NCBI GenBank assembly: GCA_023488455.1
Contig: JAMDDV010000014.1
Coordinates: 15,028 to 79,027, forward strand
Source of the DNA: Actinomycetota bacterium
Lineage (GTDB): Bacteria; Actinomycetota; Humimicrobiia; Hakubellales; JAMDDV01
DNA length: 64,000 nucleotides
Direction: 5' to 3'
Positions 36,972 through 44,676 of this stretch are shown piece by piece. The translations under genes and the position numbers were made by a program. Below the pieces are notes generated by a model, which was not told the DNA's origin, searched no databases, and was given only the letters and a program-made list of their open reading frames with translations. Numbering within the stretch: the stretch's first letter is position 1; each line of letters starts with the position of its first letter.

Positions 36972-37226
36972 TTGGGCACTAGATATCTTAAACTGAACTC
37001 GCAAAAGCTCTCGGAAATCATTTACCATCAGCTTGAAAAGCTTGGATATGAAGAACACAAGAGGACAAAAAACGCCATCACTTTCATAAGAAGACCAGCA
37101 AGGATAAAAATCTACGTGAGACCAGATATCTACACCGGGTACGCCAGAATCTGGTACCTGACCAATGACGTTCCAACAGGCAGAATGATGAGATTCCTGT
37201 TCGAATCCCTTGAACGAATTTACTAA
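36972..37226 (+). CDS. Hypothetical small protein
   Basis: I do not recognise this 84-residue protein. It begins TRYLKLNSQKLSEIIYHQLEKLGYEE and continues with a basic, strand-like region (RPARIKIYVRPDIYTGYARIW). The start is a TTG at 36972 and no good ATG exists, so the N-terminus is uncertain. The short ELGY/KLGY helix is loosely similar to the C-terminal part of the neighbour at 36428, possibly by chance. It is convergent with the radical SAM gene. Confidence 0.4.
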   Translation: MGTRYLKLNSQKLSEIIYHQLEKLGYEEHKRTKNAITFIRRPARIKIYVRPDIYTGYARIWYLTNDVPTGRMMRFLFESLERIY

Positions 37227-37263
37227 CTGGCAGTCTCCCTAAATAAGCCAGCCAAAAAATAAA

Positions 37264-38187
37264 TTAATGGACTTCCACTCCGATCTTTCTTGCAAGCATG
37301 GTCGCCATTCGAATCTCATCTCCATTTAGAGGCCTTGCAATCTCAGGGTAATTATAAGCAAGATGGCACGGCCTGTACTGAAACATGAGATTGAAATAGC
37401 AGTTCGGAAGATTTTCCTTAATCCACCTCAAAACAGGTTCGCTGCAGCACCCTAAATGGTTTGGTAACACAAGATGTCTGATCATGATATCGGCCTGCGC
37501 ATCTGCATGACGCAGGTTCCTGGTGACGACCTCAAGATAGTTATTAACTCCTGAAAGCCGCCTTGCGCAGTCGTCATTTCCGTATTTAAAGTCAGCAAGG
37601 TAAACATCGACAAAATAATCCAGCACCTGAGATGCCTCCGGGGTGTGATACACGTTGGAGTTCCACACCACAGGTATATATTTGAAATTTTCATCGAACC
37701 TGGAAACCAGGGACATTATGAAATGCAGATTTGGGATCGGGTCACCGCCAACCAGGTTTACATTCCTCGCACCCTGTCTGTTTCGCCTCAGGATGATCTC
37801 CGCCAGCTCATTCTCACCTATCCTTATGCCGGCAAGTGGCTGCGTTGATATATCATGATTCTGGCAGAACACACATCTAAAGTTACATCCACTGAAAAAT
37901 ATGGTGTGAGAGGGAATTAGCTCCAGTTCCTCACCGAAATGGAGGAATTCGGACGAAATTCTCGATTTATCTGAGACCGCGCAATTGCCATATTCTTCAT
38001 TTGTCCGATCCACACGACACCTGAATTCGCAGAACTGACAGTTTTGCAGTATATCCCTCGCAAACTGAAGAGGCCATCTGAGCATCAATTTTCTCTCACT
38101 GTGCGAGATCTCACCGATTCCATCTCTAGCTAAAAATGATCTTGAAGGTAGTTTCTTGGACAAAATCCGTATATATCTATCCAGCAT
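37264..38187 (-). CDS. Radical SAM protein (PflX/activating-enzyme-like)
   Basis: The protein belongs to the group of radical SAM enzymes related to pyruvate-formate-lyase activating enzymes. The SAM cluster motif CNFRCVFCQN lies near residue 110. An extra N-terminal cysteine group (NCQFCEFRCRVDR, then GNCAV) resembles the PflX/YhcC-type cluster. Later motifs VNLVGGDPIP and ADFKYGND fit SAM binding. The start at 38187 (MLDRYIRI) overlaps the upstream fumarase stop by 11 bp; an open reading to 38211 also exists. The substrate is unknown; its coupling to the fumarase genes suggests shared transcription only. Confidence 0.85.
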   Translation of the reverse strand: MLDRYIRILSKKLPSRSFLARDGIGEISHSERKLMLRWPLQFARDILQNCQFCEFRCRVDRTNEEYGNCAVSDKSRISSEFLHFGEELELIPSHTIFFSGCNFRCVFCQNHDISTQPLAGIRIGENELAEIILRRNRQGARNVNLVGGDPIPNLHFIMSLVSRFDENFKYIPVVWNSNVYHTPEASQVLDYFVDVYLADFKYGNDDCARRLSGVNNYLEVVTRNLRHADAQADIMIRHLVLPNHLGCCSEPVLRWIKENLPNCYFNLMFQYRPCHLAYNYPEIARPLNGDEIRMATMLARKIGVEVH

Positions 38188-38710
38188 CGTTATAAGGGAA
38201 AATAGAGTCACCTCTTTGATCTATGGCAACCCAAACGGGAAAATCAACTACATCAAAAGACATGAATGCCTCTGGTCCAAGCTCATCATATGCCAGTACT
38301 CTGGCATGTCTTATGAACTGACCCAAATATGCACCTGCTCCTCCAACTGCAACCAGATACAGTGCTCTGTTTCTTTTTATGCTCTCAACAACCTGCGGCG
38401 AGCGCGGGCCTTTACCAATCGTAGCCATAACTCCAAGATCATAGAGCTTCGAAGCAAATTCATCCATCCTCGAGCTCGTGGTTGGACCAGCAGATCCAAC
38501 ACCGGCCTTTAAAAGCGAAGACGTCGGTCCGCAGTAGTAAATAAATGCGCCTTCCAAATCCACAGGCACCTGCTTTCTTTCAACATCTTCCAGCAGCCTC
38601 TTGTGCGCAAGATCTCTTGCAACCAGGATCTCACCGGTTATGCTCAATGCATCCCCTGCCCTAAATTCAGATGTTTTTTCTTTGGAAAGTGGTAGTTTCA
38701 CGTACTTCAT
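38177..38710 (-). CDS. fumB: Fumarate hydratase class I, beta subunit
   Basis: This is the C-terminal-domain subunit of the oxygen-labile 4Fe-4S fumarase that interconverts fumarate and malate. The 177-residue product has LSKEKTSEFRAGDALSITGEILVARDLAHKRL, YYCGPT, GPTTSSRMD and AVGGAGAYLGQFI, all characteristic. The start at 38710 gives a 4-bp ATGA overlap with the alpha-subunit stop, which fits tight coupling of the two subunits. Single-chain class I fumarases of other bacteria carry both parts; here they are separate. Confidence 0.93.
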   Translation of the reverse strand: MKYVKLPLSKEKTSEFRAGDALSITGEILVARDLAHKRLLEDVERKQVPVDLEGAFIYYCGPTSSLLKAGVGSAGPTTSSRMDEFASKLYDLGVMATIGKGPRSPQVVESIKRNRALYLVAVGGAGAYLGQFIRHARVLAYDELGPEAFMSFDVVDFPVWVAIDQRGDSIFPYNDAG

Positions 38711-39558
38711 CCAGCCCACTCCTTTGGCAGATCGATGATCGTCCTGCGAAGCGAATGACAGCTAACAGATACAGCCACAGGAAGACAGGCAATATGCGTT
38801 GGGAGCTCAGTCATGTGAACTGCCAGCGTCGTCGTCACTCCACCTGTTCCTCCTGGACCTATGTCAAGACCGTTTATCTTATTCAGCATATCTTTTTCCA
38901 TTGTTGCCAGCATTGAATTGGGATTCGAGCTCCCAACCTCCCTGAATAAGGCGAGCCTTGAATGCAATACAGTCTGCTCTGACATTCCACCAAAGCAAAT
39001 ACCAATAATAAGCGGGGGGCAGCTTCCAGGGGCTACCTTGCTCACGTGTCTTAGTATCACGTTCTCGATCTCCCGCTGATCTGTCGTCGGGTTCATCTTA
39101 AAGAGCGCACTGGCGTTCTCACTTCCTCCCCCCCTTGCCATGACGTAAACTTGCGGTCTGCTGATGACTGTATTAAATGTGGCAAAAACCGGGGTATTGC
39201 GCCCAGTGTTCTCGCGCAAAGTAAACGCAGCCCTGACGATCGACGGCCTGAGTTTTCCGACCTCCACGGCACTGCTAACTGCCCTGTTCGCACAAGCAAG
39301 AAGCTCATCTTTTGGCACCGAGTCAAGATAGAAGTCAATCAACGCTGCACCTGTGTCCTGGCAGAGCGGGACATTCTTTTTTCTGGCAATTTCGCCATTC
39401 TTCAGAATTATACCCAAAATCTCTTTTGCCCTTGCCAGACTTTCTTCTTCCAGAGAACGCTCGAGTGCTGACCTGATATCTTCTGAAATCTCAATGTTAA
39501 TTTTCACGTATGCATCGCGAATTAATTCTTCAATTTTTAACAGATTCTCGCCTGTCAA
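38707..39558 (-). CDS. fumA: Fumarate hydratase class I, alpha subunit
   Basis: The alpha subunit carries the iron-sulfur cluster of class I fumarase. In 283 residues it has PLCQDTGAALIDFY (first cluster Cys), GSCPPLIIGICFGG (second Cys) and HMTELPTHIACLPVAVSVSCHSLRR (third region), and ends at LPKEWAG. The alpha and beta genes overlap by 4 bp. An anaerobic lifestyle fits this oxygen-sensitive enzyme, either in a partial TCA path or succinate formation. A palindrome at 39568 lies near the start. Confidence 0.94.
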   Translation of the reverse strand: MTGENLLKIEELIRDAYVKINIEISEDIRSALERSLEEESLARAKEILGIILKNGEIARKKNVPLCQDTGAALIDFYLDSVPKDELLACANRAVSSAVEVGKLRPSIVRAAFTLRENTGRNTPVFATFNTVISRPQVYVMARGGGSENASALFKMNPTTDQREIENVILRHVSKVAPGSCPPLIIGICFGGMSEQTVLHSRLALFREVGSSNPNSMLATMEKDMLNKINGLDIGPGGTGGVTTTLAVHMTELPTHIACLPVAVSVSCHSLRRTIIDLPKEWAG

Positions 39559-39567
39559 TTAATCCTC

Positions 39568-39579
39568 AACTGTACAGTT
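39568..39579. promoter_or_regulatory. 12-bp perfect palindrome AACTGTACAGTT
   Basis: The palindrome lies 10 nt before the fumarase alpha start and in the spacer shared with the divergent ligase gene. This is a natural operator position. I found no second copy in the window and do not recognise the binding protein. Confidence 0.3.
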
Positions 39580-39678
39580 AAGACTAATTTAAAATATAAA
39601 AATGAATTAAACAATAGCAATGTAAATTTTTGGGTTTTTTGTTAAACTTTTTTGATACAGGCTTAAAGAAGAATAATT

Positions 39679-40626
39679 ATGGATGAACTTATTAAACCCA
39701 TGCTTGCGACGCTAAAAAAAGTTGAAGAACACCCTGGTTGGTTCTTGGAACCGAAATTTGATGGAATAAGAATACTAGCATACAAAAATAATGGAAATGT
39801 AATATTAAAAAGCAGAAACCAAAAAGACAACACAGATCGTTTTCCTGAAATTCGCGATGCAGTTTTATCTCAACAGGCTAGGCAAATAATATTAGATGGG
39901 GAAATAGTCACTCGTACCAAAGAAGGGGTAACTTCTTTTCAGGAGCTTCAAAATCGAATTGGATTGATGAGAGAAGAAGATATTAAAGAAGCAATTAAAA
40001 AGTATCCAGTTGTATATTACGTATTTGATATTTTGTATCTAAACAACAAAGATTTAAAAAATTTACCCCTCAAAGAAAGAAAGGAAATTCTAAGGAACAC
40101 TCTGAAGGAAAGCTCAAAAATTCAGTATGTTCCTCATCAAATGGGCAGCGCAAAAAATTATTTTCAAAAAATAATAAAAACGGGAGAAGAAGGAATTATC
40201 GCAAAAGACCCTGAATCAAAATATTTAGAGGGGTATCGCGGCAGTTACTGGCTTAAGTTTAAGGGAAGACAGGAACAGGAATTCGTTGTTGGTGGTTACA
40301 CCAGAGGAACAGGTGCTCGGGAAAGGTATTTCGGATCTCTAATAATTGGTTATTATGAAGGAAACAAATTAATTTATGCAGCCCATACAGGTTCTGGATT
40401 TAACACAAAAATTCTGAATGAATTAACCCCAAAATTAAAATCCTTAGAACAGGATAAATGTCCATTTTCATCTACCCCAAAATCTCGAGAAAAGCAATAC
40501 TGGATTATTCCAAAATTAGTTGTTCAGGTTAAATTTGCCGAATGGACTAAAGATGGACATCTGCGAGTTCCAATTTACCTTGGACTTCGAACTGATAAAG
40601 ATCCTAAAACCATAAGAAGAGAGTGA
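39679..40626 (+). CDS. ATP-dependent DNA ligase (LigD ligase-domain type)
   Basis: The 315-residue protein corresponds to the ligase domain of LigD and stands alone. The adenylated lysine motif EPKFDGIRI is near residue 30, followed by LDGEIVT, the VFDILYL motif III, EEGIIAKDP (motif IV) and YWLKFKG (motif V), then an OB-fold domain with GGYTRGTGARERYFGSLIIGYY. It has no nuclease or polymerase domain. The polymerase partner follows 3 nt after its stop. No Ku gene is in the window. Base composition is AT-rich compared with the fumarase genes beside it. Confidence 0.93.
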   Translation: MDELIKPMLATLKKVEEHPGWFLEPKFDGIRILAYKNNGNVILKSRNQKDNTDRFPEIRDAVLSQQARQIILDGEIVTRTKEGVTSFQELQNRIGLMREEDIKEAIKKYPVVYYVFDILYLNNKDLKNLPLKERKEILRNTLKESSKIQYVPHQMGSAKNYFQKIIKTGEEGIIAKDPESKYLEGYRGSYWLKFKGRQEQEFVVGGYTRGTGARERYFGSLIIGYYEGNKLIYAAHTGSGFNTKILNELTPKLKSLEQDKCPFSSTPKSREKQYWIIPKLVVQVKFAEWTKDGHLRVPIYLGLRTDKDPKTIRRE

Positions 40627-40629
40627 TAA

Positions 40630-41592
40630 ATGGAAGAATTATTGAACCAATTAAAAAGTCAGGAGAAATTCAAAATTAGACTTAAGGGTGAAGAGGTTGA
40701 ATTTAACAATCTGGATAAAATTTACTATCCTAAGAATAAAATTACAAAGCGAGAAGTTATCTTACACTATGCTAAAATTGCCCATTTGATGCTCCCTCAT
40801 CTAGAAGATAGGCCAGTAACGCTTAACCGATTCCCTGAAGGTGTCGAAAAAGAGGGGTTTTTCCAAAGAAATGTTGACGAAACTAACTTACCAAAGTTTG
40901 TTAAAACCGTTGATGTTTACGTTGAAGAAAAAAATGGCATCTCAACTTTTCCATTGGTTAATAACCTTGAAAGTTTGGTTCTCTTTGCCCAATGGGGAAC
41001 ACTTGAGTTTCATCCCTGGTATTCAAAAGTCTCAGGCCCACATGGCAAAAATTTTACAAATAAATCCGCTCTGCTTAAGTCAAATTTAAACTATCCAGAT
41101 TATCTGGTGTTTGACCTTGATCCATACATTTATGATGGAGAGACAAAGGGCAACAAAGAGTTGGATCTAAATCGAAACTCATACATAAAAACTGTTGAAG
41201 CTGCCAAGGCCTTAAAAAAAGAACTGGATTCTCTAGGAATGCTAAAACAACAGTACAAACTATCCGGCAAGACTGGAATTCATTGTTTCTGCCCAATCTC
41301 GGGTAAGACCTATGAAGAAACTCGGGCTCTTGCCCAGGAAATTGGAGAACAATTATCTAAGAAATATTCGGATCTGATGACTACTGAATGGAGAAAGAAC
41401 AAGCGAAAGGGAAAAGTCTTTTTCGATGCTAATCAAAACTCGCGTGGGAAAACCCTGGCTTCGGTCTATTCATTAAGGATAACCGATGATGCAACTGTCT
41501 CGTTCCCGGTTAAATTCTCCGATCTTGACCGCGTACACCCAACTGATTATACGATTAAGAATATATTTTCTAAAATCCATCCTGATATCTAA
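40630..41592 (+). CDS. LigD-type primase-polymerase
   Basis: The 320-residue protein matches the polymerase domain of LigD, which fills gaps and adds ribonucleotides during end joining. Motifs: YYPKNKITKREVILHYAKIA at the start, RPVTLNRFPEGV and FFQRN, the metal motif FDLDP (Asp-x-Asp) near 150, KLSGKTGIHCFCPI and the late TLASVYSLR. Residues SGKTGIHxF are the nucleotide-binding motif. Separate proteins, usually fused in LigD, are seen in archaea and some anaerobes. The two genes are likely to be expressed together. Confidence 0.92.
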   Translation: MEELLNQLKSQEKFKIRLKGEEVEFNNLDKIYYPKNKITKREVILHYAKIAHLMLPHLEDRPVTLNRFPEGVEKEGFFQRNVDETNLPKFVKTVDVYVEEKNGISTFPLVNNLESLVLFAQWGTLEFHPWYSKVSGPHGKNFTNKSALLKSNLNYPDYLVFDLDPYIYDGETKGNKELDLNRNSYIKTVEAAKALKKELDSLGMLKQQYKLSGKTGIHCFCPISGKTYEETRALAQEIGEQLSKKYSDLMTTEWRKNKRKGKVFFDANQNSRGKTLASVYSLRITDDATVSFPVKFSDLDRVHPTDYTIKNIFSKIHPDI

Positions 41593-41676
41593 AAATAATG
41601 AGAAATGAAGTTTGAATTGAAGTACAGACTCAATTAAAATTACACAAATTGTTTGGATGGCCAGGAGTGATTGAAA

Positions 41677-42594
41677 ATGCAAAAACCTCAATACGCATAT
41701 TTTCATGGAAATATAATTAACATCGATGATGCAAACGTTAATATCAGGACTCATTCCCTGCAGTACGGTACTGCTGTATTCGAAGGGATCAGGGGCTACT
41801 GGAACGAGAATGAAAAAACCTCGTATATATTTAAAGTACGCGAACATTATGAAAGGCTTTTTTCCAATTGCAAGATAATGATGATAAGCATCAAGTACGA
41901 TGTCGATGAGCTGATAGACATAACGTTGAAGTTATGTAAAAAAGAGGACTACCGTGAGGATTATTATATAAGACCCTATGCTTATAAGAGCAGCCTTACC
42001 ATAGGTCCCAAGCTTGTTGGACTTGAAGATGACTTCTTCATATACACAACCCCTCTTGGGGACTACATAGACACCGAGAACGGAATAAAGGTATGCGTCT
42101 CCTCCTGGCAACGCGTTTCTGATAATGCCCTGCCAGCACGCGGCAAAATCGCCGGCTCCTACGTCAACGCAGCCCTGCATAAAACAGAGGCAATCCTAGA
42201 TGGTTACGATGAAGCTATAGTGCTGACACAGGACGGCCATGTGTCCGAGGGAAGCGCAATGAACCTTTTTCTTGTTAAAAATAACAGATTAAACACACCA
42301 CTGACCACTGACGACATACTGGAAGGCATCACCCGAAGAACGATAATCGAGCTATGCCGCAGCGAACTGGGGATAGAAACAGTGGAGAGAAAGATAGATC
42401 GCACCGAACTTTACACCGCAGACGAGATGTTCTTTGTTGGAACAGGAGCCCAGGTCTCAGCAATAGTAGAGGTTGACCACAGGAGCATCGGCAGCGGCAG
42501 GGTCGGAGAGCTAACGAAAAAAATCATGCAGCTCTACTTCGACGTCGTTCGCGGAAAGATAAAAAAATATTCAAACTGGCTCACGAAAGTATAA
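41677..42594 (+). CDS. ilvE: Branched-chain amino acid aminotransferase
   Basis: IlvE transfers the amino group between branched-chain amino acids and 2-oxoglutarate using PLP. The 305-residue protein has LQYGTAVFEGIRGY near the start, RPYAYKSSLTIG, ARGKIAGSYVNAALHK with the PLP Lys (K in RGKIAGSY is upstream; the PLP lysine is the AALHKTEA one), EAIVLTQDGHVSEGSAMNLF and GTGAQVSAIV. The ATG at 41677 is used since AGGAG sits 9 nt upstream; a TTG at 41671 is too close. The 3' end overlaps the convergent gene at 42581 by 14 bp. Confidence 0.92.
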   Translation: MQKPQYAYFHGNIINIDDANVNIRTHSLQYGTAVFEGIRGYWNENEKTSYIFKVREHYERLFSNCKIMMISIKYDVDELIDITLKLCKKEDYREDYYIRPYAYKSSLTIGPKLVGLEDDFFIYTTPLGDYIDTENGIKVCVSSWQRVSDNALPARGKIAGSYVNAALHKTEAILDGYDEAIVLTQDGHVSEGSAMNLFLVKNNRLNTPLTTDDILEGITRRTIIELCRSELGIETVERKIDRTELYTADEMFFVGTGAQVSAIVEVDHRSIGSGRVGELTKKIMQLYFDVVRGKIKKYSNWLTKV

Positions 42595-43900
42595 ATTTCT
42601 CCACCACCGACCTCAACTTTTCAGAGGCCTCCTCACCCAGCTCGTACCGCACACGGACGGTCTCCTTGTTTATCTTTATGAGCTTGTTTAAATCAATCGG
42701 AGTGGCAATTATAACGACTTCTGCATCTGACCTTTTTATGGTCTTCTCAAGATCGCGGATCTGCTTCGATCCGTAGCCCATACATGGCAGAAGCGCACCA
42801 ATATCCGGGTAATCTTTAAATGTATCAATCAGGCTGCCGGATAGAAATGGTCTTGGGTCAACCACCTCACCTGCACCGAATTTCCTGGCTGCCACGACCC
42901 CTGCACCGAACTTCATCTCACCGTGTGTTAGCGTTGGGCCATCCTCAACAACTAGCACCCTCTTGCCCCTTATCTTTTCACCATCAGAGACAAAGATAGG
43001 AGATGTAGCCTCAATGACAACTGCATCCGGGTTAACCTGGGCAATATTATTTCTAACCATTTCCATATCCTGTGGCCTTGCACTATCAACCTTGTTTATC
43101 ACTATGACATCTGCTGTCCTTAAGTTCACTTCACCAGGGTAATAGCTGACCTCATTACCCGGCCTCAGGGGATCAACAACCACTATGCTTAAATCAGGCT
43201 TGTAAAAGGAGAAGTCGTTGTTGCCTCCATCCCATACTATTACCTGAGCTTCTGCTTCAGCCATCTCTAATATTTTCAGATAGTCCACCCCAGCATACAC
43301 AACCATACCTCGCTCGATATGCTGCTCGTACTCCTCTCTCTCTTCTATGGTGCATTCATATCGGTCCAAATCAGCAATCGTTTGATATCGCTGGATTGCC
43401 TGCTTGCTTAAATTTCCATACGGCATTGGATGTCGAACAATGACGACCCTTACGCCGAGTTCCTTCAGGTACTCGCAAACCCTGCTGGTCGTCTGGCTCT
43501 TCCCCGACCCTGTCCGCACAGCACAAACCGATATTACCGGCCTATTCGCCTTCAGCATCGTTGATTTTGGCCCCATAAGCATGAAATCGATCCCCATTGA
43601 AAGTACCCACATGGCCTTTTTTATCACATAACTTTGCGAAACATCGCTGTATGCAAAAACTGCTTTGTCAACGTCAAATTTCTCCACAATCGTCTGCAGA
43701 TCAGATTCGGGATAGATAGGAATACCGTTTGGATATAGCTTCCCTGAAAGTTCGGGTGGGTATGTACGCGAGTCAATGTTTGGTATCTGTATTGCTGTGA
43801 ACGCAACGACTTCATAATCTCGATTCTCGCGAAAATACACGTTGAAGTTATGAAAATCGCGGCCTGCTGCCCCCATGATCACTACTTTCTCCCTGCTCAT
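42581..43900 (-). CDS. Cyclic 2,3-diphosphoglycerate synthetase homologue (P-loop)
   Basis: The 439-residue protein resembles the methanogen enzyme that makes cyclic 2,3-diphosphoglycerate, but many bacteria that lack this compound carry the homologue. It starts with a nucleotide-binding MSREKVVIMGAAGRDFHNFNVYF Rossmann segment, then a P-loop VCAVRTGSGKSQT near residue 130, WDGGNNDFSF, VINKVD (G4-like) and VVEDGPTLTHGEM. Its role in bacteria is unknown. The ATG overlaps the nuclease gene stop by 4 bp (ATGA), so it is the last gene of the helicase-nuclease operon. Confidence 0.8.
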   Translation of the reverse strand: MSREKVVIMGAAGRDFHNFNVYFRENRDYEVVAFTAIQIPNIDSRTYPPELSGKLYPNGIPIYPESDLQTIVEKFDVDKAVFAYSDVSQSYVIKKAMWVLSMGIDFMLMGPKSTMLKANRPVISVCAVRTGSGKSQTTSRVCEYLKELGVRVVIVRHPMPYGNLSKQAIQRYQTIADLDRYECTIEEREEYEQHIERGMVVYAGVDYLKILEMAEAEAQVIVWDGGNNDFSFYKPDLSIVVVDPLRPGNEVSYYPGEVNLRTADVIVINKVDSARPQDMEMVRNNIAQVNPDAVVIEATSPIFVSDGEKIRGKRVLVVEDGPTLTHGEMKFGAGVVAARKFGAGEVVDPRPFLSGSLIDTFKDYPDIGALLPCMGYGSKQIRDLEKTIKRSDAEVVIIATPIDLNKLIKINKETVRVRYELGEEASEKLRSVVEKFILS

Positions 43901-44676
43901 TCACTGCCTCTTTCCTCGCATCTCCTCGCATAATCGCAATACCTGCAGTCTAACCCCTCTTTAGCAGAGTAGATGCCTCTTCGAATGTTGTCTACTGCTT
44001 CAATCATCTCATCCCTGAAACTGTAAAGCTCATCCTGGGGAAACTTAAAACTAAACTCTTGCAAATTGGTAAGCGAAACAAGTGTACATTTTATTTTTGA
44101 AGGGTCAATATCTCTGGAATCACTCAGTGCAAGTACATAGCCGCGAAGCTGCCTTCGATGAAGCTCGATTGACTCCTCATTTACAGAACTCGTTTTGAAA
44201 TCAACCAGTTCCACACTCTCATTGCTGAATACGTAAGCCAGATCAATCTTTGCGACGATGAAGAAGTTATTGAGTCTATAATTTATTCTCTGTTCACTTA
44301 TCACCTTGCAATCGTCCGGAAGGGTAGAAAACCTGCTCTTTTGGAAATTCAGGGCGAGCTCCATCGCGCTTTGCTCGACATCACTGGACCTCTGGTCGAA
44401 CAAAGATTCACCCTCATCTATGATATCTTCCGCAGACTGAAAGCTTGAGGGAAAGTCCAGATCCATGATGCTGGAACTTTGCTTCAACACCTGCTCTATC
44501 TTTCTGTGAATCAAAATCCCAATCTCCATCATCTTGCTCGGTCTCTGCGGAAGCCTGAAAACGTATAGATAGAGATACCTCCTTGGACATGCAATATAGG
44601 TGAGAATTTCAGTAATGCTGTAAACCTGTTTGTCTACTTCGTATACAGTATGGGATAAATCAAAAGATCTCAGCAA
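43897..44676 (-). CDS. PD-(D/E)XK nuclease with iron-sulfur cysteines (RecB/Cas4-like)
   Basis: The 259-residue protein is a free-standing RecB-type nuclease domain. The first cluster Cys is in TYIACPRRYLYLY, the catalytic set is IHRKIEQ, AKIDLAYV, ELVDFKTSS and the QLRGYVLAL segment, and the last three Cys form CRYCDYARRC, as in AddB and Cas4 proteins. No helicase or Cas1/Cas2 genes of a CRISPR system are near. The start is a TTG at 44676, overlapping the upstream helicase stop by 7 bp. With the UvrD-like protein upstream it probably equals a split AdnB-type subunit. Confidence 0.85.
   Translation of the reverse strand: MLRSFDLSHTVYEVDKQVYSITEILTYIACPRRYLYLYVFRLPQRPSKMMEIGILIHRKIEQVLKQSSSIMDLDFPSSFQSAEDIIDEGESLFDQRSSDVEQSAMELALNFQKSRFSTLPDDCKVISEQRINYRLNNFFIVAKIDLAYVFSNESVELVDFKTSSVNEESIELHRRQLRGYVLALSDSRDIDPSKIKCTLVSLTNLQEFSFKFPQDELYSFRDEMIEAVDNIRRGIYSAKEGLDCRYCDYARRCEERGSE

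Noticed and set aside
39568..39579. LexA box
   Set aside because: The palindrome lacks the spacing of known Gram-negative (CTGT-N8-ACAG) and Gram-positive (GAAC-N4-GTTC) LexA sites.
43897..44676. Cas4 of a CRISPR system
   Set aside because: No cas1, cas2 or repeat array is near; the helicase operon explains the nuclease better.
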